Source of the DNA: JAFCUW01 sp049898325
GTDB taxonomy: Bacteria > Pseudomonadota > Gammaproteobacteria > Burkholderiales > Burkholderiaceae_D
DNA length: 64,000 nucleotides
Assembly: GCF_049898325.1 (NCBI RefSeq)
Contig: NZ_JAFCXL010000001.1
Span: 186,001-250,000 of the forward strand
Reading direction: 5' to 3'
Shown here: piece by piece, positions 35,956-44,111 of the stretch
Numbering within the stretch: position 1 is the first letter of the stretch
Layout: every line of letters begins with the position of its first letter
Notes under the pieces: generated by a model
Told to the model about the DNA's origin: nothing
Database searches by the model: none
The model's input: only the letters and a program-made list of their open reading frames with translations
Made by a program: the position numbers and the translations under genes

Positions 35956-37143
35956 ATGACCCACGCCCTGCCCGACACCGCCCCAGGATTCGACCAGCCG
36001 ATCGCCGTGCTCAAGCACTGCCACGACCGCATCCGCAAACAGCTCGACACCTTGCTGCGCTTGCCCGCGCACCTGGCCGCCCACGGCGCCGACGCGCAGG
36101 CGCAGCAGGCCGCGCGGGCCATCGCCAAGTATTTCGACCAGGCCGCGCCCCTGCACCACGCCGACGAAGAAGAGAACCTGCTGCCCATGCTGGGCACGGT
36201 GGCCATCGACGCCGACGCCGCCACCCTGGAAGCGCTGGTGCCCGGCATCCTGGACGACCACAATGCCATGGACGCGATGTGGCAGTTGCTGCATGAACAG
36301 TTGAGCGCCATCGCCGCCGGCACTGCCACAACGCTCGACGCCGTCACCGCCAGCGCCTTTGCCGAACGCTACCAGGCCCACATGACGCTGGAAGAGACGC
36401 ATATCGCGCCGATGGCCAAGCGGCTGTTTTCAGCGCAGCAGATAATTGAACTGGGCCAGGCCATGCAGCAGCGGCGGGGCCTGCTGCCGGCGGCGCCCGC
36501 CACCGGCGACGCCGTCGCCGCCCTGCGCAAGGATTACGGCCACGCCACGCTCGACGCCGCCGATGTGGCCGACGACCCGTTCGTGCAATTTAATGCCTGG
36601 TTCGAGCAGGCGCTGGCGGCCCGCGTCAACGAGCCCAACGCGATGAGCGTGGCCACCGTCGATGCCGGCGGCAAGCCGACTTCGCGCATCGTCCTCATCA
36701 AGCAGTACGACGCGCGCGGCTTCACCTGGTACACCAATTACGACAGCCAGAAGGGCCGCCAGCTGGCCGCCAATCCGCACGCGGCGCTGCTGTTTTTCTG
36801 GCCGGAACTGGAACGCCAGGTGCGCATCGAAGGCCGCGTGGAACATACCAGCGCGCCAGAGAGCGACACCTATTTTCACAGCCGTCCCCTGAAAAGTCGC
36901 CTCGCGGCAATCGCCTCCGTCCAGAGCGCGCCAATCGCCAGCAGGGCTGCGCTGGAACAGAACTTTGCAGCGGCCGAAGCGCAGTATGGCGAAGCACCGC
37001 CCCGTCCGGACCACTGGGGCGGCTTCCGCCTGGTGCCTGAACGCATCGAATTCTGGCAAGGCAGGCGGTCGCGTTTTCATGACCGCATCGTCTATACCCG
37101 GCAGCCTGACGGCAGCTGGCACACCGAGCGGTTGCAGCCCTAG
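35956..37143 (+). CDS. pdxH: hemerythrin-like HHE domain fused to pyridoxamine 5'-phosphate oxidase
   Basis: The 395-residue protein joins two domains. Residues about 12-165 are a hemerythrin-type helical bundle with a full ligand set: H21/H23, HHADEEE at 67-73, H102 and HMTLEETH at 142-149. Residues about 190-395 are a complete PdxH: LRKDYGHATLDAAD, SRIVLIKQYDARGFTWYTNY, the LLFFWPELERQVRIEG stretch, SRLAAIASVQS, and the C-terminal WQGRRSRFHDRI with ERLQP. Ordinary PdxH is about 210 residues. PdxH makes pyridoxal phosphate using FMN and oxygen. The fused domain could bind iron and oxygen. ATG 35956 is the start; I see no frameshift at the join. Confidence 0.9.
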   Translation: MTHALPDTAPGFDQPIAVLKHCHDRIRKQLDTLLRLPAHLAAHGADAQAQQAARAIAKYFDQAAPLHHADEEENLLPMLGTVAIDADAATLEALVPGILDDHNAMDAMWQLLHEQLSAIAAGTATTLDAVTASAFAERYQAHMTLEETHIAPMAKRLFSAQQIIELGQAMQQRRGLLPAAPATGDAVAALRKDYGHATLDAADVADDPFVQFNAWFEQALAARVNEPNAMSVATVDAGGKPTSRIVLIKQYDARGFTWYTNYDSQKGRQLAANPHAALLFFWPELERQVRIEGRVEHTSAPESDTYFHSRPLKSRLAAIASVQSAPIASRAALEQNFAAAEAQYGEAPPRPDHWGGFRLVPERIEFWQGRRSRFHDRIVYTRQPDGSWHTERLQP

Positions 37144-37184
37144 GTCGCGCCTGGCGCGCGCCCTGCCATTGTGTGGAGGTGAGC

Positions 37185-38399
37185 GTGTTCAAGCAGATGC
37201 GATTGACCAGTTGGCGCGACCAGGTGTGCGGCCGCGGGGCCGTGCCGCTGCGGGTGGTCTTGTGGAATGGAAAAGAACTCGATTTCTCTCACCAGTTGCC
37301 CAAAGTGACCGTGCACGTGCCGAAGCCGTCGGCGCTGCGCTACCTGATGGCGCCCTCGCTGTACAACCTGGGCAGCGCCTACGTCGAAGGCGCCATCGAC
37401 GTGCGCGGCCGCGCGGCCGACATGATTGCCGTCGTCAACATGCTCGCCGCCGCCACCTTGCGCCCCCGCGGCCTGCTCGCGCGCGCCGTCGGCAGCCTCA
37501 TCCACACGCGCGAAACGGACGCCGAGGCGGTGCGCTACCACTACGACGTGTCGAACGATTTTTACCGCGAATGGCTGGACCCGGCCATGCTCTATTCGTG
37601 CGCCTATTTTGAAAACGGCGACGAAGACCTGGCCACCGCGCAGCAAAAAAAGATCGACCACATTTTCGCCAAGATCGACCTGCGCCCCGGTCACCGCCTG
37701 CTCGACATCGGCTGCGGCTGGGGCGCGCTGGCGATCCGCGCCGCCCAGCGCTTCGGCGTGCAAGTGCTGGGCATCACCTTGTCGCGCAATCAGCTGGAAC
37801 TGGCGCGCGAACGGGTGCGCCAGGCGGGTGTGCAAGAGCTGGTGGAAATTCGCCTGCAGGATTACCGCGACGTGGGCGGCGCCTTTGAGCGCATCACCAG
37901 CGTGGGCATGTTCGAGCACGTGGGGCTACGCCACCTGCCCGATTATTTTGCCCGCGTCAGTGCGCTGCTCACGGACGACGGCGTGGCCATGAACCACGGC
38001 ATCACCACCACCGACACGGGCCAGCGGGGCACCCCCTACGGCGGCGGCCGCTTCATCAACCGCTACGTGTTTCCGCACGGCGAACTGGCCCACCTGGGCA
38101 CCGTCGTGCGCTGCATGCAGGAAGGGGGACTGGAAGTGCGCGACGTGGAAAACCTGCGGCGCCACTACGCCCGCACCTGCGCGCTGTGGACCGACAACTT
38201 CGAACACAAGGCCGATCGCATCAGGCAGCTCACGGACGCGCGCCGCTTTCGCATCTGGCACGTCTACCTGGCCGGCTGCAGCTATGCGTTCGAACACGAC
38301 TGGATCAGCCTGTACCAGATCGTCTGCGGCAAGGCCGGACGGGCGCCCGCGATGCCGTGGTCGCGCCGCCCCATGTATGCGGCGCCGCTGGGTGGCTGA
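37185..38399 (+). CDS. cfa: cyclopropane-fatty-acyl-phospholipid synthase family methyltransferase
   Basis: Transfers methylene from SAM to unsaturated acyl chains in membrane phospholipids. The 404-residue protein has YHYDVSNDFYREWLD, LYSCAYF, the SAM-binding LLDIGCGWGALAIRAA and VGMFEHVG motifs. GTG 37185 is the best start, with GGAGGTGA five bases upstream; a GTG at 37173 is in frame but lacks a site. It lies 41 bp after the PdxH fusion gene on the same strand. Confidence 0.9.
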   Translation: MFKQMRLTSWRDQVCGRGAVPLRVVLWNGKELDFSHQLPKVTVHVPKPSALRYLMAPSLYNLGSAYVEGAIDVRGRAADMIAVVNMLAAATLRPRGLLARAVGSLIHTRETDAEAVRYHYDVSNDFYREWLDPAMLYSCAYFENGDEDLATAQQKKIDHIFAKIDLRPGHRLLDIGCGWGALAIRAAQRFGVQVLGITLSRNQLELARERVRQAGVQELVEIRLQDYRDVGGAFERITSVGMFEHVGLRHLPDYFARVSALLTDDGVAMNHGITTTDTGQRGTPYGGGRFINRYVFPHGELAHLGTVVRCMQEGGLEVRDVENLRRHYARTCALWTDNFEHKADRIRQLTDARRFRIWHVYLAGCSYAFEHDWISLYQIVCGKAGRAPAMPWSRRPMYAAPLGG

Positions 38400-38400
38400 A

Positions 38401-39078
38401 TTAAAATCTGTACGACAGCGCCACCCGCAGCACGGGGTAGATCTTCGGCACATCGCTGATCTGATCGGCAAAGCGGCTCTCTTCAATGGCAACGTTGCGG
38501 GCGATCGCCTGGCAGATCGGGGCGCTGGCGGTGCAGCCGACGCTGTTGAGCCGGGCGCTGCCCTTGCCCTGGTAGTAGCCGCCCAGGTCGCCCGCAAAGC
38601 CCCAGCCAGCGCTGGCGGCGGGCGCATTGCCAAAACCGATGCCCAGGTAGGGCGCAAACTTGCCGTAGTCGAGCACACCCTTGAGCGTGCCCACCTCGAG
38701 CGCCGAATAGCTGACGCCATTGATCAGGTAGCGGCCGGCCGACGGCTTGCCGTTGAGGTCGAATTTATTGCCATCGTAGACCGCTCCCGCGCTCAGGCGA
38801 AAGCCGCTGCCGGCCACGGGAAACCAGTCCAGCAAGGCCTCCGCCATGCGCAATTTGCCGTCGATCCGGTAGTCGATGGCATTGGTGCTGCCGTCGAACT
38901 CGTGACTGAGAAAAGCAGCGCCGACGCGGGCATTCCACTGCGTCCCCATGGGCACCACCAGGTGGGCGCCGGCGCCGGTCGTGCCGAGGTCGACGGTCAC
39001 CGCCAGTTGCGCCTGCGCGGCACTGCACACGACGAGGGCGCCGGCAATCGCGGCGTGGGGGATGAAGCGAAAAATCAT
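38401..39078 (-). CDS. outer-membrane beta-barrel protein
   Basis: The 225-residue protein has a signal peptide (HAAIAGALVVCSAAQAQ), alternating amphipathic strands, glycines typical of small barrels (APYLGIGFG, GFAGDLGGYY) and a C-terminal aromatic residue (LSYRF) as required for BAM insertion. It resembles OmpW/OprG-size barrels but the family is not certain. Its stop is one base beyond the cfa stop, so the two genes converge tightly. Confidence 0.78.
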   Translation of the reverse strand: MIFRFIPHAAIAGALVVCSAAQAQLAVTVDLGTTGAGAHLVVPMGTQWNARVGAAFLSHEFDGSTNAIDYRIDGKLRMAEALLDWFPVAGSGFRLSAGAVYDGNKFDLNGKPSAGRYLINGVSYSALEVGTLKGVLDYGKFAPYLGIGFGNAPAASAGWGFAGDLGGYYQGKGSARLNSVGCTASAPICQAIARNVAIEESRFADQISDVPKIYPVLRVALSYRF

Positions 39079-39174
39079 GGTAATTCCTTGATGTGCGGAA
39101 ACATTTGATTGTAAGCGGGGCTCCCCTGCCCCGCCCAGTGTTTCCGCAACCCGTGTCGTTACATTGCCACGCTT

Positions 39175-39369
39175 ACTTAGTGCCTATCTCAGTAGAGGGG
39201 AGGAAGCGGATGGCGACATGCGCGTAGGCGATGACTGGCAAGCGCGGGCAAGGCGCGAGGAGGCAGCATGGCTAGCCATGCAACGACGAGGCAAGTCATA
39301 TATGACGGCCCGCCCCCGCTTGCCAGGCGCGGCAGCAGCCACTCCAATCTACTGGGATAGGCACTTAGT
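39175..39369. repeat. fold-back repeat element with 21-bp terminal inverted repeats
   Basis: The ends ACTTAGTGCCTATCTCAGTAG (39175-39195) and its near-complement at 39349-39369 match at 19 of 21 positions. Inside, TGGCAAGC and GCTTGCCA form a nested inverted repeat, and CATGGCTAGCCATG is a palindrome, so the whole 195 bp can fold on itself. It encodes nothing I recognise. Its right end supplies the msrA stop codon. It looks like a MITE or a repeat family member. Confidence 0.7.
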
Positions 39370-39907
39370 GCCCTTGTTTGGCGCGGTGCTCGAACATGGC
39401 GCGAAACTTCATCACCTTGGGCGCCACCACGAGGGCGCAGTAGCTTTGGTTAGGGTGCTGCCTGAAATAATCCTGGTGCTCGTCTTCGGCCCGGTACCAC
39501 GCCGTCGCTGGCGCGATCTGCGTGACGATGGGGGCGTCCCACACGGCCGCCATCTCGGCGGTGACCTGGCGCGCCAGCTCGGCCTGCTGCGCCGTGGTGG
39601 TGAAGATGGCCGAGCGGTACTGGGTGCCGACGTCCTTGCCCTGGCGGTCCGGCGTGGTTGGATCGTGGATCGTATAAAACACTTCGAGCAGGTCGCGGTA
39701 GGTAATGAGCGCCGGATCGTATTCGATGCGCACCACTTCGACGTGGCCGGAGTTGCCGGTGGAGACTTGTTGGTAGGTGGGGTGAGGCTGCTGCCCGCCC
39801 ATGTAGCCAGACTCGACCAGGGTCACGCCGCGCGCCTCGCGGTACACCGCCTCCAGGCACCAGAAGCACCCGCCGCCCAGGATTGCCACCTCAGTCTGAT
39901 TTAGCAT
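39365..39907 (-). CDS. msrA: peptide methionine-(S)-S-oxide reductase
   Basis: Repairs oxidised methionine in proteins. The 180-residue enzyme has the catalytic GGCFWCLEAVY near residue 11, SGYMGG, GHVEVVRIEYDP and the later YRSAIF segment. ATG 39907 is the start. The last codons and the TAA stop fall inside the right terminal repeat of the fold-back element, so the natural C-terminus may have been changed by its insertion. Confidence 0.95.
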   Translation of the reverse strand: MLNQTEVAILGGGCFWCLEAVYREARGVTLVESGYMGGQQPHPTYQQVSTGNSGHVEVVRIEYDPALITYRDLLEVFYTIHDPTTPDRQGKDVGTQYRSAIFTTTAQQAELARQVTAEMAAVWDAPIVTQIAPATAWYRAEDEHQDYFRQHPNQSYCALVVAPKVMKFRAMFEHRAKQGH

Positions 39908-40067
39908 GTTGGATTCTCAGCAATATGTTTCCGATGGAATCACTGTACTCCAAACGACGCCCCCTTGCAGCCCTGGGTTTTCGTGTCACTCTTAGCGTGA
40001 CAAGGCGGGGGCAGCGACGCCCGTGTCCCCGTAAATTTGGCATAATGGGCGCACTCTAAAGGTTCCG

Positions 40068-40580
40068 ATGAATACTCGTTCTCCCCGCGCCGCCGCGCCC
40101 GCTTTCGATGTCACCCAGTTTCGCCAGGCACTGTCCCAGTTTGCCACCGGCGTCACCGTCATCACCACCCGCCTGGCCGACGGCACGTTCCGCGGCCTGA
40201 CGGCCAGTTCCTTCAATTCCGTGTCGCTCGACCCGCCGCTGGTGCTGTGGAGCCTGTCCGGCAACGCCAACAGCATGCCGATTTTTACCGGCAATTCCCA
40301 CTACGTGATCAACGTGCTGGCGGCCGGCCAGGCCGAACTGGCCGAGCGCTTCGCCCGTCGCGGCGGCGATCCCTTCGCAGTCACCGAGTACGAACTCTCG
40401 CGCACGGGCCAGCCCATCCTGGCCGGCGCGGTGGCCTGGTTCGAGTGCCACAACCGCAGCCGCTACCCGGAAGGCGACCATGTCATTTTTGTGGGCGAAG
40501 TTGAGGAATGCGCCATCCATCCACAGGCGCCGCTGATCTTTCACGGCGGCCGGTTCGGCAGCATCGTTCCGGTAGAATAG
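40068..40580 (+). CDS. flavin reductase family protein
   Basis: The 170-residue protein has the FMN-binding split-barrel pattern of flavin reductases: FATGVTVITTR, GLTASSFNSVSLDPPLVLWSL, and the late GDHVIFVGEVE and PLIFHGGRFG segments. It probably reduces flavin with NAD(P)H for a partner monooxygenase; none is adjacent. It is 71 bp upstream of gcdH, same strand. Confidence 0.88.
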   Translation: MNTRSPRAAAPAFDVTQFRQALSQFATGVTVITTRLADGTFRGLTASSFNSVSLDPPLVLWSLSGNANSMPIFTGNSHYVINVLAAGQAELAERFARRGGDPFAVTEYELSRTGQPILAGAVAWFECHNRSRYPEGDHVIFVGEVEECAIHPQAPLIFHGGRFGSIVPVE

Positions 40581-40651
40581 ACAACCTTGACGCTGTGGCC
40601 AGAGCCGCTGGCCGGCCACCCGTCCGATCGACATTTCTGACAGGATCCTCC

Positions 40652-41848
40652 ATGAGCACACACGAATCGCCGCGCAAGGCCCAGTTTCACTGGGACGACC
40701 CGCTGTTGCTGAACGACCAGTTGACCGACGACGAGCGCATGGTGCGCGATGCCGCCAATGCGTATTGCCAGGACAAGCTGCAGCCGCGCGTGCTCGAAGC
40801 GTTCCGCCACGAAAAAATGGACACGACGATTTTCCGCGAAATGGGCGAACTGGGCCTGCTCGGCCCCACCATTCCGGAAGCCTACGGCGGCCCCGCCCTG
40901 AACTATGTCAGCTACGGCCTGATCGCCCGCGAAATCGAGCGTGTCGATTCCGGCTACCGCTCGATGGCCAGCGTGCAATCGTCGCTCGTCATGGTGCCCA
41001 TCTACGAGTTCGGCACGGAAGCGCAGCGGCAGAAATTCTTGCCGAAACTGGCCACCGGCGAATGGATTGGCTGCTTCGGCCTGACCGAGCCGAACCACGG
41101 CTCCGACCCCAGTTCGATGATCACCCGCGCCCGCGCCGTGCCCGGCGGCTACGCATTGTCGGGCGCCAAGATGTGGATCACCAATTCACCGGTGGCCGAC
41201 GTGTTCGTGGTCTGGGCCAAGGACGATGAGGGCGCCATCCGCGGCTTTGTGCTGGAAAAAGGCATGAAGGGCCTGTCGGCCCCCGCCATCCACGGCAAAT
41301 TCGGCCTGCGCGCCTCTGTCACTGGCGAAATCGTGATGGACAATGTATTTTGCCCGGAAGAGAACGCCTTCCCCGACGTGCGTGGCCTGAAGGGGCCGTT
41401 CACCTGCCTGAACTCGGCCCGCTACGGCATCGCCTGGGGCGCGCTGGGCGCGGCCGAATCGTGCTGGCACACGGCGCGCCAGTACACCATGGACCGCCAG
41501 CAATTCGGCCGGCCGCTCGCGGCCAACCAGCTCGTGCAAAAGAAACTGGCCGACATGCAGACCGAAATCACCATGGCCCTGCAAGGCTGCCTGCGGCTGG
41601 GCCGCATGAAGGATGAAGGCACGGCCGCCGTCGAAATCACCTCGATGATGAAGCGCAATTCCTGCGGCAAGTCGCTCGACATCGCCCGCGTCGCCCGCGA
41701 CATGCTCGGCGGTAACGGCATCTCCGACGAGTTCGGTATCATCCGCCACATGGTCAACCTGGAGGTGGTCAACACCTACGAGGGCACCCACGATATCCAC
41801 GCCCTGATCCTGGGCCGCGCGCAGACGGGCATCCAGGCGTTTCAATAA
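40652..41848 (+). CDS. gcdH: glutaryl-CoA dehydrogenase
   Basis: FAD enzyme that oxidises and decarboxylates glutaryl-CoA to crotonyl-CoA in lysine and tryptophan degradation. The 398-residue protein has CFGLTEPNHGSDPSSM, MWITNSPVADVFVVWAK, DRQQFGRPLA and the catalytic-base segment NTYEGTHDIHALILGRA near the C-terminus, typical of GcdH rather than other acyl-CoA dehydrogenases. ATG 40652; strong terminator follows. Confidence 0.93.
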   Translation: MSTHESPRKAQFHWDDPLLLNDQLTDDERMVRDAANAYCQDKLQPRVLEAFRHEKMDTTIFREMGELGLLGPTIPEAYGGPALNYVSYGLIAREIERVDSGYRSMASVQSSLVMVPIYEFGTEAQRQKFLPKLATGEWIGCFGLTEPNHGSDPSSMITRARAVPGGYALSGAKMWITNSPVADVFVVWAKDDEGAIRGFVLEKGMKGLSAPAIHGKFGLRASVTGEIVMDNVFCPEENAFPDVRGLKGPFTCLNSARYGIAWGALGAAESCWHTARQYTMDRQQFGRPLAANQLVQKKLADMQTEITMALQGCLRLGRMKDEGTAAVEITSMMKRNSCGKSLDIARVARDMLGGNGISDEFGIIRHMVNLEVVNTYEGTHDIHALILGRAQTGIQAFQ

Positions 41849-41869
41849 ACACCGCCCCACGATGACAAA

Positions 41870-41904
41870 AGCGTTGCCCGAGAAATCGGGCAACGCTTTT
41901 TTTT
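41870..41904 (+). terminator. Rho-independent terminator after gcdH
   Basis: AGCGTTGCCCG and CGGGCAACGCT form an 11-bp perfect stem with a 6-nt loop, followed by eight T residues. It also lies just beyond the stop of the convergent PEP-CTERM gene. Confidence 0.93.
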
Positions 41905-41926
41905 CGGCCGGGACGGTCCCGCAGGG

Positions 41927-43162
41927 TCAGCGCTGGCTGCGCCGCAGGCGATGTGCGATGAACAGCATGACCAGCGCCATCGCCGCCAGCAGCAGGCTGC
42001 CCGGCTCCGGCACGGTGCCGCTGTCGTCCGTCGTGCTCACCAGCGGCGGCGTCGGCGTGAAGGTCGGCGTTTCGATAAACGGTGCTTCCGGGGTGCTCGA
42101 GACGGGCAACTCCGTTTTGATATCAATCGGCGGTGCCGGCGTCGGGACGGGCACGCTGTCCGGCACCGGCAACAGCGGTGCGGCCGGCTCGGCGACGGGC
42201 TTGACGACGACAGGGTCGGTGGTGACGGGCGCGGTTACGACAGGAACGGTGACGACAGGGGCGGTGGCGGCAGGGTCGGCAACTGCCGGGACAGGCGCGA
42301 CCGGTTCGGTGGCGGGAACGGTGGCAGCCGGGGGCGTGGTCACCGGGGTGGTTACGACCGGATCGGTGGCGCTGCCGCCATCGACCAGCGCGGGTGCGGT
42401 CGGGCGCGTGCCGATCACCGTCACGCCGGGCAAGGTGGGTATGCTGACCAGGGCCGGCATGCCGAAGCGGTCGGCATAGCCGCGAAAGGCGGGCGCAGGG
42501 GTGGCGGTCACCATGGCGGCCGTGCTGCTGCCCGGCACTGGCGGGATGGGCATGCCGCCCAGGGCGGCCATGCTGACGGTCTGGTCGATCAGGTCGCCGG
42601 CCGAGACAAACGCCGTTTCCAGGATTTCCGGCGCCGGTTCGTTGAGCAGGACGGGGCCCTGCACCGTGTCGGCAATCCGGTTGCCGCAGCGGGCGCGAAT
42701 GAGGTGCTCGCCATCGGAGAGCAGGTACTCGCCCAAGGCCAGGCGCACCTTGTTCTTGGTCCAGTAAATCTGGTTACCGATGCGATACGACACGTGCACC
42801 ATGCGCGATTGCTCGACCCGCACCAGGTGCGCCGCGGCGACGTTGAAATTGCCGTAGTGCGCGGCCGCGATGGGGTCGCGCTTGATCACGGCGGCCAGTT
42901 CGGCAGCGCTGTGTACGCCACCGGGCACGATGGAATTGCGGTAGACCAGGCGCAGCGGCTTGTCGTCCTGCGGCGCCACATTGAGCACGGCGGGTACTGG
43001 CCCCGGCAGGCTAAACTCGGGCAAGGCCTTGCGCGTCGACGGTTGCGGCGTGCTCAAGGTCAGCGCCGCCGCCACCAGCGCGAACGCGGCCGCACTGCCG
43101 ACGAGCAGTCCGCGCGGCAATTTGGCAACCTCTGGAGTCTTATTGTTCTTCGAATAACGCAT
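41927..43162 (-). CDS. PEP-CTERM sorting-domain protein with low-complexity stalk
   Basis: The 411-residue protein starts at ATG 43162 with a hydrophobic N-terminal segment (GLLVGSAAAFALVAAALTL), continues with a unique domain of about 200 residues, then a long Val/Thr/Pro/Ala-rich stretch and ends in VPEPGS, a hydrophobic helix and a basic RLRRSQR tail. That is the PEP-CTERM signal recognised by exosortase, so the protein is probably processed and exported in an exopolysaccharide-linked system. No exosortase gene is in the window. The unique domain is unrecognised. Confidence 0.85.
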   Translation of the reverse strand: MRYSKNNKTPEVAKLPRGLLVGSAAAFALVAAALTLSTPQPSTRKALPEFSLPGPVPAVLNVAPQDDKPLRLVYRNSIVPGGVHSAAELAAVIKRDPIAAAHYGNFNVAAAHLVRVEQSRMVHVSYRIGNQIYWTKNKVRLALGEYLLSDGEHLIRARCGNRIADTVQGPVLLNEPAPEILETAFVSAGDLIDQTVSMAALGGMPIPPVPGSSTAAMVTATPAPAFRGYADRFGMPALVSIPTLPGVTVIGTRPTAPALVDGGSATDPVVTTPVTTPPAATVPATEPVAPVPAVADPAATAPVVTVPVVTAPVTTDPVVVKPVAEPAAPLLPVPDSVPVPTPAPPIDIKTELPVSSTPEAPFIETPTFTPTPPLVSTTDDSGTVPEPGSLLLAAMALVMLFIAHRLRRSQR

Positions 43163-43313
43163 GGGCGCGGGGATCAATGGCAAGAATTCTAATGCCGTAA
43201 AGTAACACGGTTTACACCATCTTCGTCCTTCACGCGCAAATTTAGGCGCTGCTTGTTGGTGCGGTGCGACAAAATTATGCCCCACGCATGCGGCGGGCAG
43301 GCGTGCCCGCGAC

Positions 43314-43339
43314 GAAAAAAAACCCGCCGCAGCGGGTTT
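43314..43339 (-). terminator. Rho-independent terminator after ompW
   Basis: On the minus strand AAACCCGC pairs with GCGGGTTT, followed by a run of T. It lies 20 bp after the ompW stop. Confidence 0.88.
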
Positions 43340-43359
43340 CATAATTACCACCAGTTACA

Positions 43360-44040
43360 TTAAAACTTGTAACCCACTGCCAAGACCAGGCCCACCGGAT
43401 CGAGCACGACGTGCTGCGTCTGGCCGGTCGAATAATACGTGTCGGTCTTCAGGTAGGTCTTGGTGACGGTGAAGTCGACAAACCATTTCGGGTTGATGTT
43501 GAAGGCCACGCCGGCCTGGATGGTGGGCGCCACCTTGTTCTTGATGTGAAAATTGACGCCCGGGCCGCCCGTGTTGAGGATCGAGGTCAGCTGCGCCGAA
43601 CCGCGCTCTTCGCGGAAATAGGCATAGGTGGCGCCCACACCGACGAAGGGACGCACCATCGTGTCCGGGGTGAAGAAACGGTATTGGGCAAACAGGCTGG
43701 GCGGCAGCGATTGCACGGTGCCCAGCTGGCCGGTACCGGCAATGGCGCCGTCGCCGTACAGTTTGTGCTTGTATGGCAAGCCCAGCGCCAGCTCGGTCGA
43801 GAAATTATCCGTCACGCCATAGGCGAAAATCAGCACGGGCTGGGTGTCGGCAGCGATCGCCACCTTGCTGCCAGGCTGGGCCGGCGCGCTCACGTCGCCG
43901 GACTCGACTTTCGGGGTGATCTTGCCGACGCCCAGCTTGGCGGTGAATTGACCGGCGCTCTGGGCCGAAGCGTTGCCTGCCAGCGCCAGCACTGCCGATG
44001 CCGCCAGCACGCTGGCGATGTGTTTGAAACCTTGTTTCAT
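43360..44040 (-). CDS. ompW: OmpW family outer-membrane protein
   Basis: The 226-residue protein has a signal peptide (VLAASAVLALAGNASA), the OmpW features QPVLIFAYGVTDNFSTELALGLPYKH, FRPFVG-type and YAYF strands, and ends in VGYKF for BAM recognition. It forms a small eight-stranded barrel that may pass hydrophobic molecules. It is followed by its own terminator. Confidence 0.92.
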   Translation of the reverse strand: MKQGFKHIASVLAASAVLALAGNASAQSAGQFTAKLGVGKITPKVESGDVSAPAQPGSKVAIAADTQPVLIFAYGVTDNFSTELALGLPYKHKLYGDGAIAGTGQLGTVQSLPPSLFAQYRFFTPDTMVRPFVGVGATYAYFREERGSAQLTSILNTGGPGVNFHIKNKVAPTIQAGVAFNINPKWFVDFTVTKTYLKTDTYYSTGQTQHVVLDPVGLVLAVGYKF

Positions 44041-44111
44041 GTGTTCTCCTGATCATTGTGGGCGTGGCCGAAGCCACGCCGGTGTATTCGTGAGCCTGGG
44101 GTCGCCAGGGC

